This document shows, piece by piece, positions 1 through 8,324 of a stretch of 64,000 nucleotides of DNA (position 1 is its first letter; each line of letters opens with the position of its first letter). Under the pieces are notes generated by a model, which was given only the letters and a program-made list of their open reading frames with translations, did no database searches and was not told the origin of the DNA. The stretch covers positions 124,001 through 188,000 of the forward strand of contig NZ_JYLB01000010.1 in the NCBI RefSeq assembly GCF_001042905.1, read 5' to 3'. A program made the translations under genes and the position numbers. This DNA is from Pseudomonas lini. Lineage in GTDB: Bacteria; Pseudomonadota; Gammaproteobacteria; Pseudomonadales; Pseudomonadaceae.

Positions 1-1
1 G

Positions 2-589
<588 letters not shown>

Positions 590-613
590 TCTGAGCATAC
601 TGCTGAAAACCCG

Positions 614-646
614 CAACGCCTCCCTGTGTGGAGGCGTTGTGCTTTT
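614..646 (+). terminator. Rho-independent terminator of katG
   Basis: CAACGCCTCC (614-623) pairs perfectly with GGAGGCGTTG (630-639) around a six-base loop, followed by GCTTTTT. It lies 25 bases after the katG stop codon. Confidence 0.9.
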
Positions 647-685
647 TGCTGATCTATCGGCCAGGATAGATATTCAATCGTGGAC

Positions 686-1303
686 TTATTGAACCAGCTG
701 ACGGATCCCCAGAGACAAAATCAAACCGCCGCACAGTCGATCAATAGCTTTTTTTCTCCGTCGATACGCTGAAGCGATCTCAGGTTGCGAAAGAGCGATT
801 GCGACCACTCCATACCAAGTCATCGAAACCACAACTACGACTGCCAGCATCGACAAAAACGTGCCTGGTGCAACGTGGGTGGGGGCTGCGGCTGAGAAAA
901 TAGCGGCATAGAAGGCCATGGATTTAGGGTTGCCAATGTTCGTCACAACCCCCTGAATGAATGACTGCCGAAAGTTACCGACGACTGCATTGTTACAGGG
1001 GGCAAGCGCGCTCTTCCCGGCCTTGAGCAGCAGTCCGAATCCAAACCACATCAGGTAGGCTGCCCCCAGAACTTTTACGATCAGCGCCGCCCAAGGGAAC
1101 GCAGCAAATACAACGCCGATACCTGCGATTGCACAGGTGGCCCAGAACAAATTGACCAATACGATGCCTGCCACCAAGGCCAAAGCTTCTGAGCGCGTAG
1201 CAGCTACCGCTTTGTGGACTACTGCAACAAAATTTGGCCCTGGAATAACGACACCGGCCAGGTAAACCAAAAAGACTGTCAAAACGGCGGGACCATCGAT
1301 CAT
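686..1303 (-). CDS. LysE/RhtB-family amino-acid exporter
   Basis: The product (205 aa from the chosen start) is an integral inner-membrane protein of about six hydrophobic segments. It has the family hallmarks: an early PGPN motif (VIPGPNFVAVVH) and the mid-protein NIGNPKSMAFY segment. LysE/RhtB proteins export amino acids or derivatives; the substrate cannot be told from sequence. Two ATGs lie close together. I chose the second (1303) because AAGGA sits six bases before it, whereas it directly abuts the first (1309). The C-terminus is basic (YRRRKKAIDRLCGG) and conserved in type. It stands alone, convergent with katG. Confidence 0.9.
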   Translation of the reverse strand: MIDGPAVLTVFLVYLAGVVIPGPNFVAVVHKAVAATRSEALALVAGIVLVNLFWATCAIAGIGVVFAAFPWAALIVKVLGAAYLMWFGFGLLLKAGKSALAPCNNAVVGNFRQSFIQGVVTNIGNPKSMAFYAAIFSAAAPTHVAPGTFLSMLAVVVVVSMTWYGVVAIALSQPEIASAYRRRKKAIDRLCGGLILSLGIRQLVQ

Positions 1304-1465
1304 CTGCATTCCTTGCGAGTGTTGTGGCTAGGGACAGTCTTTCAGATCAAGGCCGCCCGCGGACTCAACGTACAACGAAATAATAATTCGATACAGGGCT
1401 TTTCGGCGTAGTTGTATTTTTACGCCAGGAGCAGTCATTTGCAGGCTCGGGCCGCGCTTGATCTT

Positions 1466-1514
1466 CAAAAAGAAAAAGCCCTACCCACCTAAAAATGGGA
1501 TGGAGCTTTTTACT
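1466..1514. terminator. Bidirectional-looking terminator hairpin
   Basis: AAAAAGCCC..CCCA-CCTAAAAA-TGGG..GGAGCTTTTT forms an imperfect hairpin with A and T runs on both sides. On the minus strand it lies downstream of the 27-codon ORF at 1552-1635. A close relative of the same hairpin, including some flanking bases, lies at 16289-16326 behind a DUF6124 gene. Confidence 0.6.
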
Positions 1515-1551
1515 GCGCAACTCGCTGGAATATGGGCAACCCACCTTCTCC

Positions 1552-1635
1552 TTACACCGGAGAAATCGTGGCAAGCGCACCGATCAAAATGGTCAACACC
1601 AGAAATCCACCCAGGAAAAATGCCATCTTGCCCAT
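1552..1635 (-). CDS. 27-residue single-span membrane microprotein
   Basis: On the minus strand a perfect AGGAGG (1640-1645) stands four bases before ATG at 1635. It opens a 27-codon frame: MGKMAFFLGG, a hydrophobic run FLVLTILIGALATI, then SPV and TAA at 1552. The product would be one transmembrane helix with a short positively charged N-terminus. The ribosome-binding site, the coding-quality hydrophobic run and a terminator about 40 bases downstream together make a gene more likely than chance. It resembles, from memory, tiny membrane proteins annotated in other pseudomonads, but I cannot name a family. Its role is unknown; membrane microproteins often modulate a larger membrane partner, but no such partner is evident next to it. 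Confidence 0.6.
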   Translation of the reverse strand: MGKMAFFLGGFLVLTILIGALATISPV

Positions 1636-1787
1636 GGGGCCTCCTACGTTATGAGTTTGCGGTGCAGCGGCTACCGCAACTGCTGACCGTGCTGTCATTG
1701 TGAGCCGGAGGCTGATCCCATTACAGATGCAGATAGCTCAGAAAAATACGGATCAGAACAACGCAGCCCCCCGAATTTCCTGCCCCC

Positions 1788-1822
1788 GTAGGAGCTGCCG
1801 AAGGCTGCGATCTTTTGATCTT
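1788..1822. repeat. 35-bp dispersed intergenic repeat, copy 1
   Basis: The 35 bases starting GTAGGAGCTGCCGAAGGC and ending TTTTGATCTT are identical to 16239-16273. It contains a small inner palindrome (GCTGCCGAAGGCTGC-like; GATCTTTTGATC). This type of element is scattered between genes in fluorescent pseudomonads. Confidence 0.8.
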
Positions 1823-1836
1823 CAGCATCCGTGGTT

Positions 1837-2430
1837 TTACATTCCCGTAGAAAACTCCGGCGGGTGTTCGATTGCAGATCGTAGGGTGCGTAAAGCTGCA
1901 TCGTACTGACCAAGTATCTGCAGAGCCCAGTCAGCACGTGCCCGAATGCGACTATCACTTTCATCTGAAGGCTCTTCGCTGTTTAACATCGACTCTACGT
2001 TTCTGATGATGAGTTGTTCAGGCAAATACATGATCCGGCTATTTTTGTAGCTCGATGCACGTAACTCAGCAATTGGATAGGCGCCTCCAAGCCCTGCCGA
2101 AACGCCCACCAACAGCGCAGGCTTATGTCCAAGTTCACCGAGCCCTGCGTACAAAAAGAAGTTTTTCAGGGCTGGGCAAGCCATGCCATTCCACTCAGGG
2201 CTGATCACGATCAGTGCCGTCGCTTTTTTGAGAATGGATTGCTGGGCATTCCAGACTCTGCCGGTATCTTCTTCTGGCCAAAGCGGTAGCCGACTAGAGG
2301 CCAGGTCTATCAGTTCGCTTGAGTCACACAGCTCAAGTTTCTCTAGTCGGTCGCGCAGATACCTGGCGACCTTGACTGATTGGCTGTTTGATCTGTTCGA
2401 TCCAGACAGCAGAACTATATGACGACTCAT
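1837..2430 (-). CDS. NAD(P)H-dependent FMN reductase family flavoprotein
   Basis: A 197-aa flavodoxin-fold protein. The N-terminus LLSGSNRSNSQSVKVARYL matches the phosphate-binding loop of FMN reductases (GSxRxxS type). VISPEWNGMACPALKNF is the family's SPEYNxxxxxxLKN motif that contacts the isoalloxazine ring, and GGAYPIAELR corresponds to the later GGxxxxxxLR segment. Members reduce FMN or quinones with NAD(P)H in the cytoplasm. The start ATG overlaps the stop of the upstream sterol-desaturase-like gene (2427-2430, ATGA), so the two are almost certainly translated from one mRNA. Confidence 0.85.
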   Translation of the reverse strand: MSRHIVLLSGSNRSNSQSVKVARYLRDRLEKLELCDSSELIDLASSRLPLWPEEDTGRVWNAQQSILKKATALIVISPEWNGMACPALKNFFLYAGLGELGHKPALLVGVSAGLGGAYPIAELRASSYKNSRIMYLPEQLIIRNVESMLNSEEPSDESDSRIRARADWALQILGQYDAALRTLRSAIEHPPEFSTGM

Positions 2431-3281
2431 CGCGCCACCTTCTGGTTAGCGTTTACCTTGGGTGCGGTACGGCGGGAACGCACGATGGGCCAGAACAACT
2501 CTTCTTTCCAGCTTATCGGTGACAAGTGTTCGATTCCGTAGGCTGGCGGACGCCGACGGGTAATTTTTGCGGTTCCGAACAGTACGTCCCAAAAAAATAA
2601 CAGGTTGCCGAAATTGCCTTTGTAATGGGTAACGCCATCCTCGGCAGTCAAACCGTGATGCGCAGAGTGAGTGGCGGGTGTGGAGAAGGTTCGCTCCAAA
2701 ACCCAAACAAGTGGGCGTAACGCGGGGATGCGATAAAGTTTGTCGTCCCACGCAATGCTGCTATGTGCAGCGAAGATCACGGTCATTTTCAGAATCAAAT
2801 AAACGTAATAAACGTGTGCGAGCCCAAGATAAATCAGCATGCCAGATAGCCAGATGCCGGGCATCAGAAGGTAGTAGAAACTGTTGTTGCGATAGACGAT
2901 GCGTACACTCATATAGGGTGCGGAATGATGCGCACGGTGCAATGCATAAAGTGCGGGAACCCGGTGAGTCAGGCGATGCCACCAATATTGGGTCATGTCA
3001 TCCAGCAGTAAAAACAATACAAATCCTGCAACCCACGGAATTGCGGCTAACGCGTCTTTCATGCCCGGTACAGCCTGATTCAGTATCTGGCCACTTAGCC
3101 ACATGACCAAAGGGAATGTGACCGCCACCAGTATGCCGGAGCCGACGACTTCAATGAGTACGTCACGTTTACCGCCTGACGACTGACGTAACGAGGAACA
3201 GGCAAGCTCTAGCAAAATGAAGGCAAGGAAGATCCCGGCCACTATTACAGCAGGGTTATTGGCGAGCATTGTTATATTCAT
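2427..3281 (-). CDS. Sterol desaturase / fatty-acid hydroxylase superfamily membrane protein
   Basis: A 284-aa multi-span membrane protein with the diiron histidine boxes of the fatty-acid hydroxylase superfamily: HRLTH, HRAHHS and THSAHHG, in the family's order and spacing. Such enzymes use oxygen to hydroxylate or desaturate lipid chains or sterol-like substrates in the membrane. The substrate here is unknown. It is the first gene of a two-gene operon with the FMN reductase, whose ATG overlaps its stop. That pairing suggests the reductase may supply electrons or act on the same pathway (inference). It is divergent from the AraC-type regulator at 3316, with only 34 bp between starts. Confidence 0.85.
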   Translation of the reverse strand: MNITMLANNPAVIVAGIFLAFILLELACSSLRQSSGGKRDVLIEVVGSGILVAVTFPLVMWLSGQILNQAVPGMKDALAAIPWVAGFVLFLLLDDMTQYWWHRLTHRVPALYALHRAHHSAPYMSVRIVYRNNSFYYLLMPGIWLSGMLIYLGLAHVYYVYLILKMTVIFAAHSSIAWDDKLYRIPALRPLVWVLERTFSTPATHSAHHGLTAEDGVTHYKGNFGNLLFFWDVLFGTAKITRRRPPAYGIEHLSPISWKEELFWPIVRSRRTAPKVNANQKVAR

Positions 3282-3315
3282 GGCACTCTCGATTTAGGCC
3301 CTTGCGGGCAATGCC

Positions 3316-4311
3316 ATGTCATTAGAAACCCAGGAGTCAGCCCTCCCAATGCGCGAAATGGACAGAATTGAGCTAGAACCGGCCAATCGCCCGCCACAAC
3401 GCTTTCATCGAGGCAGACTGGGCCAAGTGCTGGAGCGCTTCCTTGACAGCCAGGTTTCCCGAAAAAGCACGGATTACAGCCTGATCGAACTGGATCAGCT
3501 TTGGCGCGAGGCGGCGCGCATTGATCCGGCGATCGGGTTAAAACTGTTCGCGCTGTTCACGCCTCAGGACTGGCACGTCCTGGCCCATCTTTGCCTGTAC
3601 AGCCCCGATGTTTTGTCGGCGATGCATCTTTGGGCCCGGTACGCACCGCTTGCATCGGACACAGACAATGTAAGGTTGGTGAATGACGAAAACGGCGTCG
3701 GAATCGAGTTGTGCGTCGATGCGCCAGGAGAGTTGGCGCGGTATGTCATCGAACACTACGGCGTGATGTCCATCGCGCAATTGCGACGTGGAACCGGGCA
3801 GGAAGTGCAGCCGGTTCTGGCGAAATTCATGCATTCGCGTCCGTCGTATTACAAGCAATATGCCCAGTGGTTTGGAGACCGCATCGAGTTTGACTGCCCG
3901 GTTAACCGCTTCTATTTCCATGCGCAAAGCTTGAGCCTGCCGATGCAAACCCGTCATCACGGAATGTTGGAGTTATTGACTCAGGAGCTGGATCGACGGA
4001 TTGCCGCGCATCGCAACTTCAGCGGTTGGTCAGCCAAGGTTGCCGACGGTGCGCGACGATCTCTGGCGAGAGGTGAAACGCCAAATCTGGACGATCTGGC
4101 AAAGGCGCTGCACCAGACGCCCAGGACATTACGCAGACGCCTGGAAGAACAAGGCACGACCTTCAGGCAATTACTCGATCAGATTCGGGCGGAACTGGAA
4201 CTGCATCTTGAGTTGCACGGCGAGTCGTTAACAGAGATTGCAGCTCAATTGGGCTACAGCGATTTGACTGCTTATCTTCATGCCCGAAGTCGATGGCGCG
4301 ACAGGAAATAA
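3316..4311 (+). CDS. AraC-family transcriptional regulator
   Basis: A 331-aa protein with an N-terminal ligand-binding region of the arabinose-binding-like (PF12625) type, and a C-terminal AraC double helix-turn-helix. The DNA-binding end shows LAKALHQTPRTLRRRLEEQG (first HTH) and LTEIAAQLGYSDLTAYLHAR (second HTH), the standard family pattern, in which the usual FxRAFKRW is replaced by YLHARSRWRD. The start is uncertain: ATG 3316 lacks a clear Shine-Dalgarno, while AGGAG precedes ATG 3349 by about 11 bases. Its position back-to-back with the desaturase/reductase operon suggests that it regulates that operon. Confidence 0.85.
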   Translation: MSLETQESALPMREMDRIELEPANRPPQRFHRGRLGQVLERFLDSQVSRKSTDYSLIELDQLWREAARIDPAIGLKLFALFTPQDWHVLAHLCLYSPDVLSAMHLWARYAPLASDTDNVRLVNDENGVGIELCVDAPGELARYVIEHYGVMSIAQLRRGTGQEVQPVLAKFMHSRPSYYKQYAQWFGDRIEFDCPVNRFYFHAQSLSLPMQTRHHGMLELLTQELDRRIAAHRNFSGWSAKVADGARRSLARGETPNLDDLAKALHQTPRTLRRRLEEQGTTFRQLLDQIRAELELHLELHGESLTEIAAQLGYSDLTAYLHARSRWRDRK

Positions 4312-4481
4312 GGTGGCGGCCTGATTATTTCGAGCCTGTCTTTTGCTTTATGATCCGTATGCTTATCTGAAGGACGTTCTCACGCGCCTGCCGACTCAAC
4401 GGGCGAGTGATATTGCGCAATCGCTGCCGCATAACTGGCAACCGCCTAGACTGGGTTAACTCACTAACCGAAGGACATAGA

Positions 4482-4988
4482 ATGCTCATTGTCTTCAGCG
4501 GCCTTCCAGGTACCGGAAAAACGACTATCGCAAGTAACCTTGCCACCAAAACAAGTGCCGTGTATCTGCGGATCGATACGATTGAGCAGGCTATCCGAAA
4601 TTCCGGTGCTCTTGCACAAGATGTGGGGCGGAGCGGTTACATGGTCGCTAATGAGCTTGCTCTGAGCAATCTTCGTTTCGGCAGCACGGTCATAGTCGAC
4701 TGTGTTAACCCAGTAATCGAAAGCCGAAGGGCGTGGAGCGAAATCGCTATACGCGCTGGTGCTCCATTAGTAAATATCCAAGTGGTTTGCTCTGATAAAC
4801 ATGAACACCAGCGACGGGTAGAAACCAGAAAAATTGATATTCCTGGGCTGACTCCACCCACCTGGCAGTCTGTATTGAATCATGAATATGAGGCGTGGGA
4901 TAACGCTCCGTTTAATATAGACACAGCCCTGACGTCTCCAGCGGAGGCAGTGGCAATGATCACTAAACGATTTTTATCCGAGGAGTAG
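4482..4988 (+). CDS. Small P-loop ATPase / predicted kinase (AAA_33-like)
   Basis: A 168-aa protein starting MLIVFSGLPGTGKTTIASNL, a textbook Walker A loop right at the N-terminus. This is followed by IDTIEQAIR and later VIVDCVNPV, which are typical of zeta-toxin/AAA_33-type small-molecule kinases. These phosphorylate small metabolites, antibiotics or RNA ends; the substrate here cannot be read. The frame is open for 25 codons further upstream, but the ATG at 4482 is chosen because it begins directly at the beta-strand preceding the P-loop and follows AAGGACATAG. It stands alone between the AraC gene and a small membrane-protein gene. Confidence 0.8.
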   Translation: MLIVFSGLPGTGKTTIASNLATKTSAVYLRIDTIEQAIRNSGALAQDVGRSGYMVANELALSNLRFGSTVIVDCVNPVIESRRAWSEIAIRAGAPLVNIQVVCSDKHEHQRRVETRKIDIPGLTPPTWQSVLNHEYEAWDNAPFNIDTALTSPAEAVAMITKRFLSEE

Positions 4989-5134
4989 CGCCAGTTAAAA
5001 GCCCGACATAGCAAGGTGTGATCAGCTGACGCTTACGATTGGCTGAGCTGCCCTCGTATTCAGTTGGGGTTTTCCATTGAGGGCAGTTTCTCCGACTACC
5101 ACGAGTCGAAGGAAATATGGTTTTGGAAGGTCAT

Positions 5135-5368
5135 ATGAAAATTGTTAAAGGGATATTGTTCGTCATCCTTATCGTTGCCTTGGCCGTCGGGGCGTTTAAT
5201 TTGATATTCGTGGCAGTGTCTAGCTACTTTGGGCCGTTCTACGAGGGTGATGCGGACCAAAGTCGGAACTTTGCAATCTGGCTTTTGGGTAATCTGGGGG
5301 TTGGGGTGCTTTCGGTTGTTATGGGTGTTGCTTTGTATCGGCGATATCTGCGTAGGGCACGTGTTTGA
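5135..5368 (+). CDS. Small two-span membrane protein of unknown function
   Basis: A 77-aa product with two hydrophobic segments, at about residues 4-28 (ILFVILIVALAVGAF) and 44-64 (IWLLGNLGVGVLSVVMGVAL), and a basic C-terminus RRYLRRARV. No family was recognised. Two starts are plausible: ATG 5135 (GGAAGG four bases upstream) and ATG 5117 (GAAGGA upstream), which would add MVLEGH. I prefer 5135 because it begins with the typical MK and then the membrane helix. The gene is isolated and followed by a weak GGCACCG/CGGTGCC hairpin at about 5380-5407. Confidence 0.6.
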   Translation: MKIVKGILFVILIVALAVGAFNLIFVAVSSYFGPFYEGDADQSRNFAIWLLGNLGVGVLSVVMGVALYRRYLRRARV

Positions 5369-5438
5369 ATGAACAACTTCGGCACCGATGGTGGTGAGCG
5401 ACCGGTGCCCCTCGTGCTGTTGCCCACCTGATAGAAAA

Positions 5439-5813
5439 CTAGTTGCCCCGCCCGCCACCAAACGACCATTCATCTGCCGCGGTAGTGGTAATCACCACCA
5501 TGACGTCTTCAGAGTCGATGCCTGGCGCTCGACTCAGTCTCTGGACCAGGTTGCGATAGAAACGCTGTTTCGTCTCGGTGTCTCGAGGGCGACCGGCAGT
5601 AATCGCGATCAGCACAAAGTCATGGCTGCGCGGACCGCCAAGATAGCCGGGATCAAATATCAGTTCGCCCACTTCATGTTGGTGAATGACCTGGAATCGG
5701 TCGGCCATCGGCACTTCAAAGCTTTCTACCAACGCGTCGTGCAGCCCCTGTGAGAGGGCCTGTAAATACTCGGCCGACTTTCCCCGGTGCAATGAAATAC
5801 GTGCAAATGGCAT
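5439..5813 (-). CDS. Tautomerase-superfamily protein
   Basis: A 124-aa protein beginning MPFARISLHRG. After removal of Met the exposed Pro-1 is the catalytic base of 4-oxalocrotonate tautomerase-like enzymes. The body LSQGLHDALVESFEVP, DRFQVIHQ and FVLIAITAGRP follows the family pattern, and the C-terminus ends DEWSFGGGRGN, close to the DWSFGGG tail common in this subfamily. Such enzymes move double bonds in unsaturated oxo-acids or similar compounds. The gene is divergent from a LysR regulator (5910), a common regulator/target arrangement. Confidence 0.85.
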   Translation of the reverse strand: MPFARISLHRGKSAEYLQALSQGLHDALVESFEVPMADRFQVIHQHEVGELIFDPGYLGGPRSHDFVLIAITAGRPRDTETKQRFYRNLVQRLSRAPGIDSEDVMVVITTTAADEWSFGGGRGN

Positions 5814-5909
5814 AACGGTCTACTCCTGAAAAACCCGCTGACAGGAGAAAACTATCAAGTCGCGATAATTCCGAATATCCGATTTAATGGCGACCATAGT
5901 CCTGAATTA

Positions 5910-6815
5910 GTGGATGATTCGATGCGCCGTCCGACCTTCGATCTTGATGTACTGCGTACTTTCGTGACCGGTGTGGAGTTCAACAGCTTTGCCAAAGCGG
6001 CGGATCGGCTCAATCGCTCGACGTCCGCCGTGAGCGCACAACTCAAGAAACTTGAGGAACAGATAGGCGCGCCAGTGCTGTCCAAATCCGGTCGAGGGCT
6101 GGTGTTGACGCCGGTGGGTGAGTCCCTGCTCAGCCAAGCCCGCCAACTGCTTGAACTGAACGACAGCATTTTCCAGACCCTGCACGAAAGCCAGACCGCC
6201 GCAACGGTACGCCTCGGGCTTCAGGAAGACTTTGGCGAACACTTTCTCAGCGACATTCTGCGACGCTACGTCCAGATGTACCCGAGGGTGAGCCTCGAAG
6301 TCAGGATCGCGCGCAATACCGAATTGTTTGCGTTGATCGACAGCGGTGGCCTGGATCTGGCCCTGACTTGGGACACAGGGCACAAGTCCCCTTATGCCAC
6401 GCGCCTGGGTGAAACGCAGATGCACTGGATCGGGCCTCGTGACACGCCATCGCTCAACCGCGATGTAGATTCTCCCCTGCCATTGATCCTGTTCGACGCT
6501 CCTTGCGTGTTGCGTAGCGCGGCAACCCAGGCACTGGATGAGGCACGGATTCCCTGGCGAATTGCGCTGACCAGCCCCAGTGTTGGTGGAATCTGGGCGG
6601 CCGTTGCTGCCGGTTTGGGCGTCACGTTGCGAACCCGTATTGGATTGCCAGGACATCTCTCCGTCATTGCTGGCCTACCCACGCTGCCGACCCTCGGCTA
6701 TGCGCTTTATCGTGGAGCAGAACACCTGGCGCCTGCCACCCGACAACTGGCTGCGTTGATACAAACCCGTCTGGAAGAGCAGGCGTTCAGTATCACTGCA
6801 GGCGCCTCCGTTTGA
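5910..6815 (+). CDS. LysR-family transcriptional regulator
   Basis: A 301-aa protein with a standard N-terminal LysR winged helix (FDLDVLRTFVTGVEF, SAVSAQLKKLEEQIGAPVL) and a periplasmic-binding-like effector domain. Starts at 5910 and 5922 (giving MRRPTFDLD) are both possible; neither has a good ribosome-binding site. It is transcribed away from the tautomerase gene 97 bp to the left and probably controls it. It is convergent with the tyrosinase gene on its right, whose stop is only six bases away. Confidence 0.9.
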   Translation: MDDSMRRPTFDLDVLRTFVTGVEFNSFAKAADRLNRSTSAVSAQLKKLEEQIGAPVLSKSGRGLVLTPVGESLLSQARQLLELNDSIFQTLHESQTAATVRLGLQEDFGEHFLSDILRRYVQMYPRVSLEVRIARNTELFALIDSGGLDLALTWDTGHKSPYATRLGETQMHWIGPRDTPSLNRDVDSPLPLILFDAPCVLRSAATQALDEARIPWRIALTSPSVGGIWAAVAAGLGVTLRTRIGLPGHLSVIAGLPTLPTLGYALYRGAEHLAPATRQLAALIQTRLEEQAFSITAGASV

Positions 6816-6821
6816 CGCTGC

Positions 6822-7715
6822 CTAAAGCAAGTCACCCAAGGTGTCGTACTTGTAATACTGGCTGTAATTCAGCACATCCCGGGGTGTCACCTTTTCCGGG
6901 AAAGGGCTGTACATCGGGTCATCTATCCGATGGAACTTGAGCGTATCCGGGGCATTTCCCGCAGGTACGTAAGCGGCGGCGGGATGCTTCGCTTGCCATG
7001 CGGCCCAGAGCCGATCGACGTTGCAATGATGTAGAAAGAACACGGGATCGTTCGGCGAGGACGACAATCCCATGTCACCACCGACCCACACATGGACGTT
7101 GTTATGAATGCGTTCTTCGCCCGCCCATCCCTCGATACTGTTACGCGCACCACCGGTGGATTGGGCCGCGTTGTAGGGTGCTTTGTCATACACCGGGTTT
7201 TCATGGATGACCTTGCGCACATTGGCTCGGCTGGGCAGCGCCCCACCACTACCCAGATAACGCACCAGGGGGCGGTTTACCCCTTCCAGTTCCATGGTGC
7301 GGCCATTACCCGTCAATCGCACCCGCCACTTCCCATTCACGAACTGTCCAAGGTACTCATCCGACCAGATGAGTGAAGTTCTCGGGTCCTGAAGTTCCGC
7401 GTCAGTGTTCCAGTCCCAGTATGGGATTCGAAAGTTGGGGTCGCCTATCGCCTTGCGAATCAAGGTTTCCAGCCGCACGAGAAAGTAGCGATGCCACGGC
7501 AAGAATGATGGCCCGCCATGCGCAGCGTTCCTGGCCATCTGCCCGGCAGGCGTTGAAATCATCATGGCCCGGTGGTGCCAGGCCACGAAGGAGTCATAAA
7601 TCGAGAGGTTAGCCTGTCCGGGCCAGGGATTCTGCGCGGGGTCCTTGAGCCGCTGTACCCCTTCAACGTATTTCTTAAGCGCCGGGAGATCATTGACCGC
7701 ATTAGACCTGATCAT
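6822..7715 (-). CDS. Tyrosinase (binuclear copper monophenol/catechol oxidase)
   Basis: A 297-aa type-3 copper enzyme. The CuA site is provided by His in FVAWHH (47/48), HGGPSF (66) and FLPWHR (75). The CuB site is provided by IHNNVHVWVGGDM (204, 208) and FFLHHCNVDRLW (229/230). YWDWN lies in between, as usual. It oxidises phenols to o-quinones, the first step of melanin formation. I start it at ATG 7715 rather than the longer frame at 7802, because the first 29 codons of the longer frame are antisense-like low-quality sequence inside the upstream gene. With this start the genes overlap by 14 bases. No signal peptide is seen, so cytoplasmic or exported with its partner. Confidence 0.92.
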   Translation of the reverse strand: MIRSNAVNDLPALKKYVEGVQRLKDPAQNPWPGQANLSIYDSFVAWHHRAMMISTPAGQMARNAAHGGPSFLPWHRYFLVRLETLIRKAIGDPNFRIPYWDWNTDAELQDPRTSLIWSDEYLGQFVNGKWRVRLTGNGRTMELEGVNRPLVRYLGSGGALPSRANVRKVIHENPVYDKAPYNAAQSTGGARNSIEGWAGEERIHNNVHVWVGGDMGLSSSPNDPVFFLHHCNVDRLWAAWQAKHPAAAYVPAGNAPDTLKFHRIDDPMYSPFPEKVTPRDVLNYSQYYKYDTLGDLL

Positions 7716-8166
7716 GATGTGCTCCGTGGGCATGGTGGTCGGGGTGGCCCGAGTGCTCTCCCCCATCGCCATCGCCCTTGGCGAAGGATTCTGGATAGGC
7801 ATCGATCACCGCGGTCATCAAGTCGAGAGCCGATCCGTAAGTGACGAATGGGGTGGCGTGCGTATGGACCTGGCCCGCATCGTCCACAAACAGATGCGCC
7901 TGGACCGGCGCCCCATCAACCTCTACCTGGTAGGTGGTCACGATCCGGACAACGTGCCCTTTGTGGTTAATCTCGCGAACCGTCCTGGCTTCATGTCCTG
8001 CATGCGGGTCCACGTACTCAGGGAACTGTTCCTTGATCCACGCTGGGTGCGTTTTGTCAGGATCGGTGATGGATATCTCTGCGAGAGCACCTATGTCAGG
8101 CGGGCTCAATAGCACGTTGGGTTTTGTGCCCGCTGGTTCGGGGCTGGAGACGTTCTTCCGTGTCAT
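7702..8166 (-). CDS. His-rich tyrosinase-associated protein, possible copper carrier
   Basis: A 154-aa protein translated just ahead of, and overlapping, the tyrosinase gene. The start ATG 8166 has AGGAGG four bases upstream; the frame is open further up but without support. The C-terminal quarter is loaded with histidine and acidic residues (GDGDGGEHSGHPDHHAHGAHHDQV, read as two shorter halves: GDGDGGEHSGH and PDHHAHGAHH), fit for binding copper. The middle has VHTHATPFVTYG. In Streptomyces a small His-containing caddie protein (MelC1) delivers copper to tyrosinase. This protein is not clearly homologous, but the position and composition suggest the same job (inference). Confidence 0.65.
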   Translation of the reverse strand: MTRKNVSSPEPAGTKPNVLLSPPDIGALAEISITDPDKTHPAWIKEQFPEYVDPHAGHEARTVREINHKGHVVRIVTTYQVEVDGAPVQAHLFVDDAGQVHTHATPFVTYGSALDLMTAVIDAYPESFAKGDGDGGEHSGHPDHHAHGAHHDQV

Positions 8167-8324
8167 GATTCCTCCTGGAGTGTGCCCCCGGACGATTGCC
8201 CGGACTGGCTGGAGGAAGTGTAGTTGGTAGCGGGTAGGCATGCCGTTGAACTCGTCCGCCGGGCGGACTCGCTGTGGATTCCCCTACGCGGCTAGAATCA
8301 AAATGACATCGCGATGGTTATGAA

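Noticed and set aside
1458-1703. Plus-strand 81-codon frame over the microprotein gene
   Set aside because: It runs through a terminator hairpin and has no start signal; the minus-strand microprotein is better supported.
8167-8324. Possible small gene between the His-rich protein and the LysR gene
   Set aside because: No start with a ribosome-binding site; likely promoter region of the tyrosinase operon.
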